This document shows, in pieces, positions 54,021 through 62,598 of a stretch of DNA of 64,000 nt. Source of the DNA: CAZADS01 sp964483985 (GTDB lineage Bacteria; Pseudomonadota; Alphaproteobacteria; Thalassobaculales; Thalassobaculaceae); NCBI GenBank assembly GCA_964483985.1, contig CAZADS010000093.1:1-64000 (forward strand), given 5' to 3'. Below the pieces are notes generated by a model that was not told the origin of the DNA, did no database searches, and worked only from the letters and a program-made list of their open reading frames with translations. Made by a program: the position numbers and the translations under genes. Each line of letters begins with the position of its first letter. Position 1 is the first letter of the stretch.

Positions 54021-55255
54021 CGATGTTCAATAAGGAATTGTCCAACATCAATCCGTTCACTTTCAAACCCTGCTTCGCAGTAACTAAGATAGTAGCGCCA
54101 CATGCGATTGAACCTATCGTCAAAACCAAGTTTACGAATGGAATCCCAATTTGACTGGAAAGCTTGGTGCCATTGCTTCAATGTTTCGGAGTAAGAGGAA
54201 CCAAAATACAAAGAATCTGAAATCGTTAATCCTGCCTTTTCGACTGCTAATCGCAAAGAGTTAGAGCTGGGTAGAATTCCACCCGGAAAAATATAGCATT
54301 GGATAAAGTCAGGTTGGCGACGGTAATGATCGAAAAATTCATCGCTAATAACGATGGACTGAAAACCTATTCGCCCTCCAGGTTTCAAGCTACGTTTCAT
54401 TACATTGAAATAGTGGTCCCAGTTTTCTTCACCAACCGCTTCAAACATCTCTATTGAAACAACTTTATCAAATTTACCAAGTGTATCCCTATAGTCCTGG
54501 AGTCTTATTTCAACGTTGTCCGAAATGCCTAAATCTTGGAATCGTTTTTTAGCGAATAAAGCTTGCTCTTGCGATAGGGTTAACCCTATGACACTGCATT
54601 TAAATTCGGTAACCGCAATTTCCGCGAACGCGCCCCAACCGCATCCTATTTCTAAAACGCTGTCCCCTGGCTGTAAATCAAGTGTTCGAGCGATATTTAA
54701 ATACTTTCTTTTTTGCGCGGTTTCGAGGGATTCTTTCTCTGCATTGAAAATTGCGGATGAATAGGACATGGATTCGTCGAGCCAAAATTTGTAGAATTCA
54801 TTTCCCAAGTCATAGTGTTCTGAAATGTTCCGACGGCTTCCTCGGCGACTGTTTGCCCGCAGTATGTGTTTGGTGCGGTTTGCTAATTTCATCAGCCATG
54901 ATGGGACAGCAGCTGAGCCAAAAGCTTTCTCATTTAAAGCGCAAAGAAGGATGAGAGCAGATAGATCGGGTGTGTCCCAAAGCCCTGCCATAAAGGATTC
55001 CGCAAAGCCAATATCGCCGGAGAATATTAGACGCCATATTAGCTTCATATCAGTAATATAGATCTCTGCTTCTGGGCCATAAGTAGGTCCTGAAAAGACT
55101 TTCTGAGAACCAGATGGAAATGTGATAATCAGCGTTCCAATTTTGATACGTGAGAGCCATTTAGATAACAATCGCTCACTCGGAGAGGTCAATAATGGCA
55201 GGCTTGGCTCTTCATCAGCCTTCGCGTTGTGCCGTATGGAACTTTCTGACGTCAT
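54017..55255 (-). CDS. Cyclopropane-fatty-acyl-phospholipid synthase family methyltransferase
   Basis: SAM-dependent lipid methyltransferase of the Cfa family, 412 residues. Core motifs: ISEHYDLGNEFYKFWLDESMSYSSAIF (conserved in parts), SAM motif VLEIGCGWGAFAEIA, VSIEMFEAVGEENW, and the F-Q-S region GRIGFQSIVI. The C-terminal WRYYLSYCEAGF is typical. Acts on unsaturated chains of membrane phospholipids to give cyclopropane or methylated acyl chains. In R. sphaeroides a member of this family (UfaM) in the sigma-E regulon starts furan fatty acid synthesis, making that product possible here. Confidence 0.92.
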   Translation of the reverse strand: MTSESSIRHNAKADEEPSLPLLTSPSERLLSKWLSRIKIGTLIITFPSGSQKVFSGPTYGPEAEIYITDMKLIWRLIFSGDIGFAESFMAGLWDTPDLSALILLCALNEKAFGSAAVPSWLMKLANRTKHILRANSRRGSRRNISEHYDLGNEFYKFWLDESMSYSSAIFNAEKESLETAQKRKYLNIARTLDLQPGDSVLEIGCGWGAFAEIAVTEFKCSVIGLTLSQEQALFAKKRFQDLGISDNVEIRLQDYRDTLGKFDKVVSIEMFEAVGEENWDHYFNVMKRSLKPGGRIGFQSIVISDEFFDHYRRQPDFIQCYIFPGGILPSSNSLRLAVEKAGLTISDSLYFGSSYSETLKQWHQAFQSNWDSIRKLGFDDRFNRMWRYYLSYCEAGFESERIDVGQFLIEHR

Positions 55256-55261
55256 TGACCT

Positions 55262-56056
55262 TTAATTTTCCTTACTCGTGGTGGGCAGCGTGCTGCTACC
55301 GATTGGCGATACAGCAGGCTTGTGAGAAATCACTGGTAAGCCTTTAAGCCACAATCGTAAAGCCTCCCAATGGATACCCCCAATAATCTTAACAGTCATA
55401 AGGGGATATCGAAAAAGGCATCGCAAAAGAGCATATCGGGAGAGTGGGTAGTGTTCTCCAATAAATGATGCCGAAAGAAGAAGTCCATCTTGATCTTTCT
55501 GTCTGATAATTAGGCTAATGCTTTTTTTTGGAGGAGAGAGTTGGAATTCATAAATGGTTTCCATTCCCATAAATGGAGAGACATAAAGTGCTTTCGGACA
55601 GCTTTGTTTAACCACTAGCGGAGAAACGTCGTCCACAGGTAGAACATATGTATGCCTTTCGTTATATGTATTACATACTTCGTAAAGGATTGCTATTAGG
55701 CGCCCATCGGCTTGGGAACAAAAGTAAACGCTAAGCGGATTAAAAACATAGCCTAAAATTCGCGGATAACATAGTAATCGAATATCAATGTTTGACGTTT
55801 CTATTCCTGCTTGATCTAAGTGACCTTCCACCCAGGGTCTTAGAGGTGTGCCCTTTGTGGTCCCATGATCTTTGTCATAGAAAGAAAATAAGCCCCAGCG
55901 GTTATAGGAAAAGAGAGGGAGCTGGGTGTCTAGATCAGATAGCTCATCGATATTTAGTAACATAGAAAACACTTTATAGCGTAACTTGTGCCTTTTGGGG
56001 CGGATACGTTCGTGGATCACCAACCCTCGGTATATTGCTGAACTAAGGGTTTTCAT
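55262..56056 (-). CDS. DUF1365 family protein
   Basis: 264-residue protein with the DUF1365 pattern: YRGLVIHERIRPKRHKLRYKVF at the N terminus, PRILGYVFNPLSVYFC, NTYNERHTYVLP, SPFMGMETIYEFQLSPP and the C-terminal RYPLMTVKIIGGIHWEALRLWLKG (conserved in parts). Function of the family is not established, but it almost always lies between a Cfa-like and an FAD-dependent amine-oxidase-like gene, as here. The ATG overlaps the flavoprotein gene by four bases, and it ends six bases before the Cfa-like gene. Confidence 0.9.
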   Translation of the reverse strand: MKTLSSAIYRGLVIHERIRPKRHKLRYKVFSMLLNIDELSDLDTQLPLFSYNRWGLFSFYDKDHGTTKGTPLRPWVEGHLDQAGIETSNIDIRLLCYPRILGYVFNPLSVYFCSQADGRLIAILYEVCNTYNERHTYVLPVDDVSPLVVKQSCPKALYVSPFMGMETIYEFQLSPPKKSISLIIRQKDQDGLLLSASFIGEHYPLSRYALLRCLFRYPLMTVKIIGGIHWEALRLWLKGLPVISHKPAVSPIGSSTLPTTSKEN

Positions 56057-57414
56057 GATGTGCCACCCGGAGAGTTTGATATGGCAATCCGAGATTCTTG
56101 TTTTGGAACTTTCCAGGGTCGGCGAACTTCGCCTAATGTTTCTGCAACGGCTAGACCCGACTGCAACGCATCCTCATGAAACCCGTATCCAAAGTAACTA
56201 CCGCAAAACCATGTTCTGCGCCTGCCTTGCAAAGACCATAATTGTTTTTGAGATAGGAGAGCTTGGGAGTCGAAATATGGATGAGTATATTCAATTTCTT
56301 GAATGAATAAACGTTTGTCGGGATCGGAAATTGGATTTAAAGTGACGAAGAAGTCACCATTGACTGTGAGGTTTTGAAGTCTATTCATCCAATAAGTTAC
56401 ACAAAGTGTCGATTTGCGCCCCGTGACGTCGCCAATGAAGTTCCAGCTAGACCAAACATGACGGCGCTTAGGCATCAATGATGAATCGCTGTGTAAGATA
56501 GCCCTATTAGTTGTGTACTTCCATGGTTGCAAAAGAGCTTTTTCCTCTAAATCTGGATCTTTCAATAGTTTAAACGCTTGATCTGCATGAGTCGCTAGGA
56601 TGACATGATCGTATTTGTCTACATTTCCGGTATCAGAAGTTACTATAATACCGTTCGCAATCCGTTCAATAGCGCGCGCACCTTCGGTTCGTATCCGATG
56701 TTGAAAAGTTTTAATAAGTTTTTTGACGTATTGATGACTGCCTCCTTCCACCGTTCGCCACATAGGTCTACCTATCAAATTAAATAGACCGTGACTTTGG
56801 AAAAAGCGAATAAAAGCCTGGGCAGGATAGTTTTTAATATCATGTGCTGTGGTCGACCAAATTGCTGCTCCCATGGGTAGTAGATGATTTTCTATAAACT
56901 CCGAGCTATAACCTTCTTCAATTAGATATGCGTCCAATGTCACCTCATTAGCTAATGGGTTTTCCAAAAGTCGAGGTGCTTCTTTATAAAAACGTTTGAT
57001 GTCACGGATCATGCGCCAAAATTTTGGGCGACCTACGTTTAATCTTTGACCAAGGAGGCCATTTAAATTTGCGCCAGAATATTCAAATCTACCTCCACCG
57101 ATAGAGGCAGAAAAGGACATATTACTCTCTTTTGTTGCAACACCTAGAACTTCGAACAGACGTGTTAAATTTGGATAATTGGCTTCGTTATAAACTATGA
57201 ACCCAGTATCAATCGCAGTAGAAATTTTCCCATTTGGTACGATGATGGTATTGCAGTGGCCTCCGATATGAGTATCTTTTTCGTAGACTGTGACTTCATG
57301 GTTTTGGTTTAAAAGCCAAGCGGCGGATAATCCGGCTATTCCAGTTCCAATAACCGCTATACTTAAGCGTTGATCCATAGGCGTTTCTTTAATTGTTATC
57401 AAAAATTTATACAT
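56053..57414 (-). CDS. FAD-dependent oxidoreductase (amine-oxidase fold)
   Basis: Flavoprotein of 453 residues, first gene of the lipid operon. The FAD motif is IAVIGTGIAGLSAAWLL near 18-34, with VTVYEKDTHIGGHCNT carrying the ribose-binding Glu. A second cofactor motif is VILATHADQAFKLL, and the C-terminal WFCGSYFGYGFHEDALQSG closes the FAD site. Counterparts beside cfa-like genes act on modified fatty acids; the R. sphaeroides UfaD-type role (acyl-chain desaturation) is a plausible inference. The start could be the ATG at codon 13 (MDQRLSIAVIG). Confidence 0.9.
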   Translation of the reverse strand: MYKFLITIKETPMDQRLSIAVIGTGIAGLSAAWLLNQNHEVTVYEKDTHIGGHCNTIIVPNGKISTAIDTGFIVYNEANYPNLTRLFEVLGVATKESNMSFSASIGGGRFEYSGANLNGLLGQRLNVGRPKFWRMIRDIKRFYKEAPRLLENPLANEVTLDAYLIEEGYSSEFIENHLLPMGAAIWSTTAHDIKNYPAQAFIRFFQSHGLFNLIGRPMWRTVEGGSHQYVKKLIKTFQHRIRTEGARAIERIANGIIVTSDTGNVDKYDHVILATHADQAFKLLKDPDLEEKALLQPWKYTTNRAILHSDSSLMPKRRHVWSSWNFIGDVTGRKSTLCVTYWMNRLQNLTVNGDFFVTLNPISDPDKRLFIQEIEYTHPYFDSQALLSQKQLWSLQGRRRTWFCGSYFGYGFHEDALQSGLAVAETLGEVRRPWKVPKQESRIAISNSPGGTS

Positions 57415-57496
57415 TTCTATAAAAAGAGAAAGTTAAAAAGAATACTAACTTTGCAATTAATTAAGTCACTAATTTTCAATTTAATTGTTTTTAGTG

Positions 57497-57525
57497 TGAT
57501 CTATTAAAAAATGAGCATCGTATAG
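57497..57525 (+). promoter_or_regulatory. Candidate RpoE/ChrR-type sigma-E promoter
   Basis: TGATC (57497-57501) and TATAG (57521-57525) resemble the -35 TGATC and -10 TAAGA-like elements recognised by alphaproteobacterial RpoE/ChrR-family sigma factors. The spacer is 19 bases, slightly longer than the usual 17-18. It lies just upstream of the sigma factor gene, where an autoregulated promoter is expected. Confidence 0.4.
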
Positions 57526-57531
57526 TATGTT

Positions 57532-58239
57532 ATGATACTTAATTCAGAATCCATAGATGTAGGTACTCCGGTTGTATCTTCCAACATTAAAAAGTCGGCA
57601 ATGACAACAATCGATCAACGTGCTCCGGTTCTAGATTCATTATTAAGCTCAGAAAGGATCGCCGCGGAAAATCATAAACCAATTTTAAAGCAACCGCTCG
57701 ATATTATGGATGAATGCATAATTAATATTGCGGAAAACCAAGACAAGGAAGCATTTAAAAAGGTATTCGAATATTTTGCACCAAAACTCAAAGGTTTTGT
57801 TCAAAGAGGTGGGATTAAGGCGGAATTAGCAGACGAGATTGTTCAAGAAACTTTGGTTAATATTTGGCGGAAAGCGAAGCTCTTCGATCCATCAAAATCT
57901 AAGGCGTCGACATGGATATTTTCTATAGCTAGAAATGTGAGGATTGATCTTTTAAGAAAAGAAAATCGTCCAGAGTTGGATATAAATGACCCCGCCTTAG
58001 TCCCAGACACTCCATTAGATCCAGGCCAAATGGTTGATAGTGAGCGATGGAGTCAGCGTATTGCAAAATTAATGGAACAACTTCCAAATGATCAGAAAAC
58101 AGTTCTTCAGTTAGCTTTTTATGAAGAAAAAACCCACGGAGTTATATCGAAAGAGTTAGCGATCCCATTAGGAACCGTGAAATCTCGAATACGATTAGCT
58201 TTTAAACGCCTAAGGGCAGAGTTAGGAGATATCGTATGA
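57532..58239 (+). CDS. rpoE: RNA polymerase ECF sigma factor, RpoE/ChrR-associated
   Basis: ECF sigma factor, 235 residues at most. Region 2 spans about 70-140 (EAFKKVFEYFAPKLKGF, ADEIVQETLVNIWRKA, TWIFSIARNVRIDLLRKENR) and region 4 about 175-232 (LPNDQKTVLQLAFYEEKTH, IPLGTVKSRIRLAFKRLR), with conserved parts throughout. The core begins near codon 57; an ATG at 57601 would leave a more usual length and is compatible with the candidate promoter. The ATGA overlap with the ChrR-like gene makes a classic sigma/anti-sigma pair. Expected targets are the divergent lipid operon and other photo-oxidative stress genes. Confidence 0.92.
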   Translation: MILNSESIDVGTPVVSSNIKKSAMTTIDQRAPVLDSLLSSERIAAENHKPILKQPLDIMDECIINIAENQDKEAFKKVFEYFAPKLKGFVQRGGIKAELADEIVQETLVNIWRKAKLFDPSKSKASTWIFSIARNVRIDLLRKENRPELDINDPALVPDTPLDPGQMVDSERWSQRIAKLMEQLPNDQKTVLQLAFYEEKTHGVISKELAIPLGTVKSRIRLAFKRLRAELGDIV

Positions 58240-58583
58240 AAATCGATCATCATCCGAGTGATGAATTACTGATGGATTATTCCTCGGGCGCTTTATTAGA
58301 ATGTTGGAGCATAGTAATTGCTACACACTTGGCTCTTTGTCCAAGTTGTAGAAGCAGTGTTGATAAGCTAGAGGCGATTGCAGGAAAATTTTTAGAGGAT
58401 GTTGACGATGTGGCTGTTGAAGCGGATTTCTTTGAAAAAGTGATGGGCCGTTTGAACGAAAGTACGGATATTGAGATTATTGATAAATCATCACAACCTA
58501 ATGAGATTTCTCCAAATTACTGTCCAGAACCGCTCCGAGGATATATTGGCGATACATATGAGGATATAGCGTGGAAAAACTAA
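58236..58583 (+). CDS. chrR: ChrR-like anti-sigma factor, zinc-binding N-terminal half
   Basis: 115-residue N-terminal part of a ChrR anti-sigma factor. The zinc ligands match ChrR of R. sphaeroides in identity and position: H6, H31, C35 and C38. This is the domain that binds and inhibits the sigma factor. Normally the protein continues into a cupin domain to about 213 residues. Here codon 116 is TAA (58581-58583), just after the conserved WK of the interdomain linker. The reading frame then continues uninterrupted into the cupin half. One nucleotide change in a Leu codon (TTA to TAA) would explain it. Confidence 0.85.
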   Translation: MKIDHHPSDELLMDYSSGALLECWSIVIATHLALCPSCRSSVDKLEAIAGKFLEDVDDVAVEADFFEKVMGRLNESTDIEIIDKSSQPNEISPNYCPEPLRGYIGDTYEDIAWKN

Positions 58584-58592
58584 GGTTTCGGA

Positions 58593-58898
58593 GTGAAGCA
58601 ATTTTTAATTGAGGTTCCTCACACTAAAACTTCTGTCCGTTTGCTCAAAATACCAGCCGGTAGTCTCGTCCCCCACCATTCCCATTCGGGGCAAGAAATG
58701 ACTTTAGTTCTTGATGGGGGTTTTAGTGATGTTACCGGTCAGTACAAACGAGGAGATCTTCAAGAAGCTGACGATACGCTAGAGCATCAGCCGTGTGCAA
58801 TGCAGGGGCGGGATTGTATCTGTCTTGTAGTTACGGAGGCTCCCCTAAAATTCTCCAACCTTGCCGTTAGGCTGATGCGGCCGTTTTTGGGAATTTGA
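58593..58898 (+). CDS. chrR: ChrR-like cupin (C-terminal sensor) half
   Basis: 101-residue cupin in the same frame as the preceding half. It could be translated from GTG at 58593 with AAGG (58582-58585) seven bases upstream. Metal-binding cupin residues are kept: the H-x-H and Glu of PHHSHSGQE and the later His of TLEHQP, followed by RDCICLVVTEAPLKF. In R. sphaeroides ChrR this domain is needed for release of the sigma factor by singlet oxygen. Preservation of all motifs argues that it is still under selection, or that the stop is very recent, read through, or an assembly error. Confidence 0.8.
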   Translation: MKQFLIEVPHTKTSVRLLKIPAGSLVPHHSHSGQEMTLVLDGGFSDVTGQYKRGDLQEADDTLEHQPCAMQGRDCICLVVTEAPLKFSNLAVRLMRPFLGI

Positions 58899-58992
58899 CA
58901 CCTTTGAATATCTATCCCAGCTTAAAAATGCTATTCAATTATGGCGATGATACAATAGTCACTATTATAAATTGACGGTATTAAAATATCCG

Positions 58993-60291
58993 ATGAACCA
59001 AGGTTTTTTTACAGCTGATTTTCAGGAAAAACCGTATTGGCAAGATTTATGTCAGCCAATCATACTGCCCACTGCAGATTGGGAAAATGAGGCCGATGTT
59101 GCCATTATTGGGGCGGGATATGCAGGTCTCTGCGCGGCACTTCAAATTGCCAGAGGTGGCCGGTCTGTGGTTGTATTCGATGCTGGCGATCCCGGGCGAG
59201 GATGTAGCACAAGAAATGGAGGTCAAATTAGCACCAGCATCAAGCCGTCATACAAAAAACTTACTCAAAGATTTGGAAAGAAAACCGCAGGCGAGATTAT
59301 AAGTGAGGGCCATCGTTCCTTAGCGTGGATAAAAGAATTTATTATTCAGGAGCAAATTGAGTGTGGTTTTCGTGTTCCTGGTAGATTCCATGCTGCGCAT
59401 ACCCAATCTGAATTTAAAAAACTTGTAAATGAATTGGCGGAACAGCCCGAAGAGCTGGAAATCCCTTACCATATTATTCCTCGTTCGGAACAACACTGTG
59501 AATTAGGAACTGATAGGTATTTTGGAGGTGCTGTATTAGAGGCCCATGCTTCTCTTGATCCTTTTAAATACCATAGAGGGTTACTCGGATTGGTTTTGGA
59601 GGCGGGAATAACAGTTGTATCAAATTGTTCTGTAAACAAACTGGAAAGGAATGGTAATTTATTCCAATTAAATACGGATCACGGTCTTCTGGCATCGCGT
59701 AACTTAGTTGTTGCCACGAATGGATATACCGGCCAGCTCACTCCTTGGCTAAGGCGTAGGATTATTCCCATTGGAAGCTATGTGATAGCTACTGAGCCTT
59801 TGGAACCCCATGTCCTTGAGAAGCTTATGCCATCACAACGAGTGATAAGCGATACCAGGAAGGTAGTCTATTATTATAGACCGTCTCCTGATAGAACTAG
59901 AATCCTCTTTGGGGGTAGAGTAACGACTGGTGAAACTGATTTGCGGCAGAGTGGTGTACTTTTGAGAAAAAGCCTCATCGATATCTTTCCAGAACTTCAG
60001 GATATTAGCATTAGCCATTCTTGGATGGGTTTTGTTGCGTACACTTTTGATCAACTTCCTCATATTGGTCAACATGATGGGGCCCATTTTGCTATGGGGT
60101 TTTGTGGATCAGGTGTTGCTATGGCGAGCTATCTTGGTACCCGCGTTGGGCAACAGCTTCTTGGATTACCAGAAGGAAGGACTGCGTTCGATAATATAGA
60201 ATTCAAAACGCGACCATTTTACGCAGGAAGTCCATGGTTTTTGCCGCCTATAGTTGGTTATTATCGTTGGCGGGATAGAATAGGGCTTTAG
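58993..60291 (+). CDS. FAD-dependent oxidoreductase (DAO family, PuuB-like)
   Basis: 432 residues from the ATG at 58993; a TTG at 58972 would add seven. FAD motif ADVAIIGAGYAGLCAALQIA; CSTRNGGQIS flavin-attachment-like region; LVVATNGYTGQLTPWLRRR; C-terminal FAMGFCGSGVAMASYLG. These are typical of gamma-glutamylputrescine oxidase and related amino-acid/amine oxidases. It could feed on polyamine or N-methyl amino acid catabolism; substrate unproven. A terminator-like hairpin follows directly. Confidence 0.88.
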   Translation: MNQGFFTADFQEKPYWQDLCQPIILPTADWENEADVAIIGAGYAGLCAALQIARGGRSVVVFDAGDPGRGCSTRNGGQISTSIKPSYKKLTQRFGKKTAGEIISEGHRSLAWIKEFIIQEQIECGFRVPGRFHAAHTQSEFKKLVNELAEQPEELEIPYHIIPRSEQHCELGTDRYFGGAVLEAHASLDPFKYHRGLLGLVLEAGITVVSNCSVNKLERNGNLFQLNTDHGLLASRNLVVATNGYTGQLTPWLRRRIIPIGSYVIATEPLEPHVLEKLMPSQRVISDTRKVVYYYRPSPDRTRILFGGRVTTGETDLRQSGVLLRKSLIDIFPELQDISISHSWMGFVAYTFDQLPHIGQHDGAHFAMGFCGSGVAMASYLGTRVGQQLLGLPEGRTAFDNIEFKTRPFYAGSPWFLPPIVGYYRWRDRIGL

Positions 60292-60300
60292 GGAAGTCCG

Positions 60301-60329
60301 TTGCCTTGGCTGATCACAAGGCGATTTTT
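60301..60329 (+). terminator. Rho-independent terminator after the DAO-family gene
   Basis: Eight-base-pair stem TTGCCTTG/CAAGGCGA (one G-T pair) with an eight-base loop, followed by five Ts, ten bases after the stop codon. Confidence 0.7.
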
Positions 60330-60533
60330 CATTCGCGATCCAGCAATCATACTCTTCAAAATAAAATGTTATTCCGCTGGAATTGAAACTCTATAACAAA
60401 ACTATGTGTTTGATGAAATAAATTGAAACGTCCAAAAACTAATAATGATGTTGTAGTATACAAGACGGACACGCTTTATCGGAAAAGGCGTTGGACATCA
60501 ACTATGTAAGATTGCAGTATCAGGATGGAAATA

Positions 60534-61367
60534 ATGAAAGTAGGTATATCACTCCCGGTTCGTGAGCTCCAAAACGATGTTGGAGCCATTAAAGATTTTG
60601 CGCAAACGGCGGAGGAGATCGGACTGACGCATTTGCGCGTCCCAGACCAGATAATTAGATCTAATAGTGGTCCCTTGCATGAGCCGCTCACAACAATGGC
60701 GCTAATCGCGGGTGCAACTAAGAGTATTCAGCTAGTCCCATCAGTAATTGTACTTCCCGCCCGCCAAACGGTTCTGGTCGCTAAACAAGCTGCAACCCTA
60801 GATAGATTATCGGGCGGCAGATTGCGGTTAGGAGTAGGGGTTGGGAAAGATGCCGATGAATACGAAGCCCTTGGAATTGATTTTACTTCTCGAGGTTCGC
60901 GATGCGAAGAACAGATAACATTACTTCGTCAGCTTTGGACCAAGGAAAAAGTCACTTTCAAAGGCTCGTGGGATCAGGTTTCAGCGTTAGGAATAAATCC
61001 ATTGCCTTTGCAACAACCCATTCCTGTTTGGATTGGCGCCAGTGGTTCTCCAACCCAGCGGATACGAAGAAGGATTGGGCAACTTGCAGATGGTTGGTTT
61101 GTGCTCTGCTCCCCCAATGAATTCCCAATTATTAATGCTGATATTTGTCAGGCGGCAAAAAAAGCCGGAAGGGACCCGGCCTTTATAAGTACTGAAGCAG
61201 GCGTTGCCGTAGTTGGCCCTAGGGAACATGAATGGCAATCAAGAGTCGTGGGATGGCGCGAGATGGGCCTAACTCATTTGTGTCTGAGAACGTTAGGTGG
61301 CGGTTTGGCACCAAAAGAACATGTTGATAAAATGCGGTCAGTAGTAAAAGAATTAGAAACTTTGTAA
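60534..61367 (+). CDS. LLM-class (luciferase-like) oxidoreductase
   Basis: Luciferase-like TIM-barrel protein, 277 residues from the ATG at 60534 (AGGA eight bases upstream; an ATG at 60525 is possible). Motifs: VGISLPVRELQNDVGAIKDFAQTAEEIG (conserved in parts), LVPSVIVLPARQTVLVAKQAATLDRLSGGRLRLGVGVG (conserved in parts), and PIPVWIGASG. Such proteins use FMN or F420; the TIGR03619-like form seen here is often called F420-dependent, but cofactor choice cannot be settled by eye. Substrate unknown. Confidence 0.88.
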   Translation: MKVGISLPVRELQNDVGAIKDFAQTAEEIGLTHLRVPDQIIRSNSGPLHEPLTTMALIAGATKSIQLVPSVIVLPARQTVLVAKQAATLDRLSGGRLRLGVGVGKDADEYEALGIDFTSRGSRCEEQITLLRQLWTKEKVTFKGSWDQVSALGINPLPLQQPIPVWIGASGSPTQRIRRRIGQLADGWFVLCSPNEFPIINADICQAAKKAGRDPAFISTEAGVAVVGPREHEWQSRVVGWREMGLTHLCLRTLGGGLAPKEHVDKMRSVVKELETL

Positions 61368-61458
61368 AATCAATTCTACAATGGGGCCTGAGTTTTTAAC
61401 GTTAAAGCAGAAATGATGTTTTTCGTTTATTATTAATCATTGAAACAATCTGGCTAAT

Positions 61459-62469
61459 ATGACCATGAGCGAACCGCAATACACCATTCCCGTTTTTGAT
61501 TTAGATCGTTTTGAGACGGGAGATAGTATCGGGGCGGCTAAGGATCTAGATCAGATATGTCGAGAAATTGGGTTTTTGGTGATAACTAATCACGGTGTTT
61601 CACCACGTATTCAAGAAACCCTGTATAAAGCGGGTTCAGACTTTTTCAAACAACCGATAGAAGAAAAAATGCGTGTCAGACGCCCAAGAAACGACCAAAA
61701 TAGGGGTTATATACCCTACGGCGAAGAAACGTTAGCTCGAATGCATGGAGGTGATACGCCTCCGGATTTTAAAGAAGTTTTTGCAATTGGTCCATTTGAC
61801 CGTCCAGATGATTCTTTCCACGCGCAAGAAAGATCCTATCCTAATTTTGCGCCGAACCTGTGGCCAAGTCAGCCTCCATCGTTGAAGTCGGCTATGAAAA
61901 ACTATTTTAATTCTCTTGACCAGCTTTCGCGCAGATTAGCCAATTATTTCGCTTTGGCCTTAAATTTACCAGCAGACTGGTTTGATAATAAACTTGATCG
62001 TCATGGGAGCCAATTGCGCCTTCTTCACTACCCGGCTCCAGAATCAGAACTTGAACCAGGTCAGTTGCGTTGTGGTGCACATACAGATCTTGGCATGATG
62101 ACTATCCTAAGAAATGAAAAGGCAGCGGGAGGTTTGCAAGTTCGTCCGCGAGGGTGCGATTGGATTAACGCTCCAGTTGTGGACAATACATTTATTGTCA
62201 ATATAGGTGATTTGTTGATGCGTTGGACGAATGATCGTTGGGTTTCAACACCACATCGAGTCAATGTGCCTTCCCAGGAAGTAAGGGACCAGTCCCGTCG
62301 AATGTCCATAGGATATTTTACTAGGCCAAACTATGACGCACCAATTACTTGTATTGAGACGTGTGTTAAAAAGGGAAATAGTCCAAAATACCAACCTACT
62401 ACTGTAAAAATTTATAATGATGAACGTTTTTCCCTTGGTGCGGGGCCGAATCGGCTGACCAGATCTTAA
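61459..62469 (+). CDS. Isopenicillin N synthase family 2OG-Fe(II) dioxygenase
   Basis: Non-haem iron dioxygenase of the IPNS/2-oxoglutarate family, 336 residues. N-terminal DIOX_N region: IPVFDLDRF, CREIGFLVITNHGV. Catalytic core: H-x-D in GAHTDLGMMTIL, distal His in STPHRVNVP, and the 2-oxoglutarate-binding R-x-S in RRMSIGYF. Complete and unbroken. Bacterial members oxidise diverse small molecules; substrate unknown. It follows the LLM gene by 91 bases. Confidence 0.9.
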   Translation: MTMSEPQYTIPVFDLDRFETGDSIGAAKDLDQICREIGFLVITNHGVSPRIQETLYKAGSDFFKQPIEEKMRVRRPRNDQNRGYIPYGEETLARMHGGDTPPDFKEVFAIGPFDRPDDSFHAQERSYPNFAPNLWPSQPPSLKSAMKNYFNSLDQLSRRLANYFALALNLPADWFDNKLDRHGSQLRLLHYPAPESELEPGQLRCGAHTDLGMMTILRNEKAAGGLQVRPRGCDWINAPVVDNTFIVNIGDLLMRWTNDRWVSTPHRVNVPSQEVRDQSRRMSIGYFTRPNYDAPITCIETCVKKGNSPKYQPTTVKIYNDERFSLGAGPNRLTRS

Positions 62470-62598
62470 GTGAATTTTAAGTCAACTTCCCGTTGATATT
62501 TTCCTTTAAGTTTCCGTTTCGAATATTCAATGGTAGAAACTACAACTACAATGGAAATTTCGTAGGAGCAAAGACTTTCCCGCAATAGGCGAAATTAT

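Noticed and set aside
62482..62504. TCAAC/GTTGA hairpin followed by TATTTT as terminator of the dioxygenase gene
   Set aside because: Stem of only five base pairs, too weak to list as a feature.
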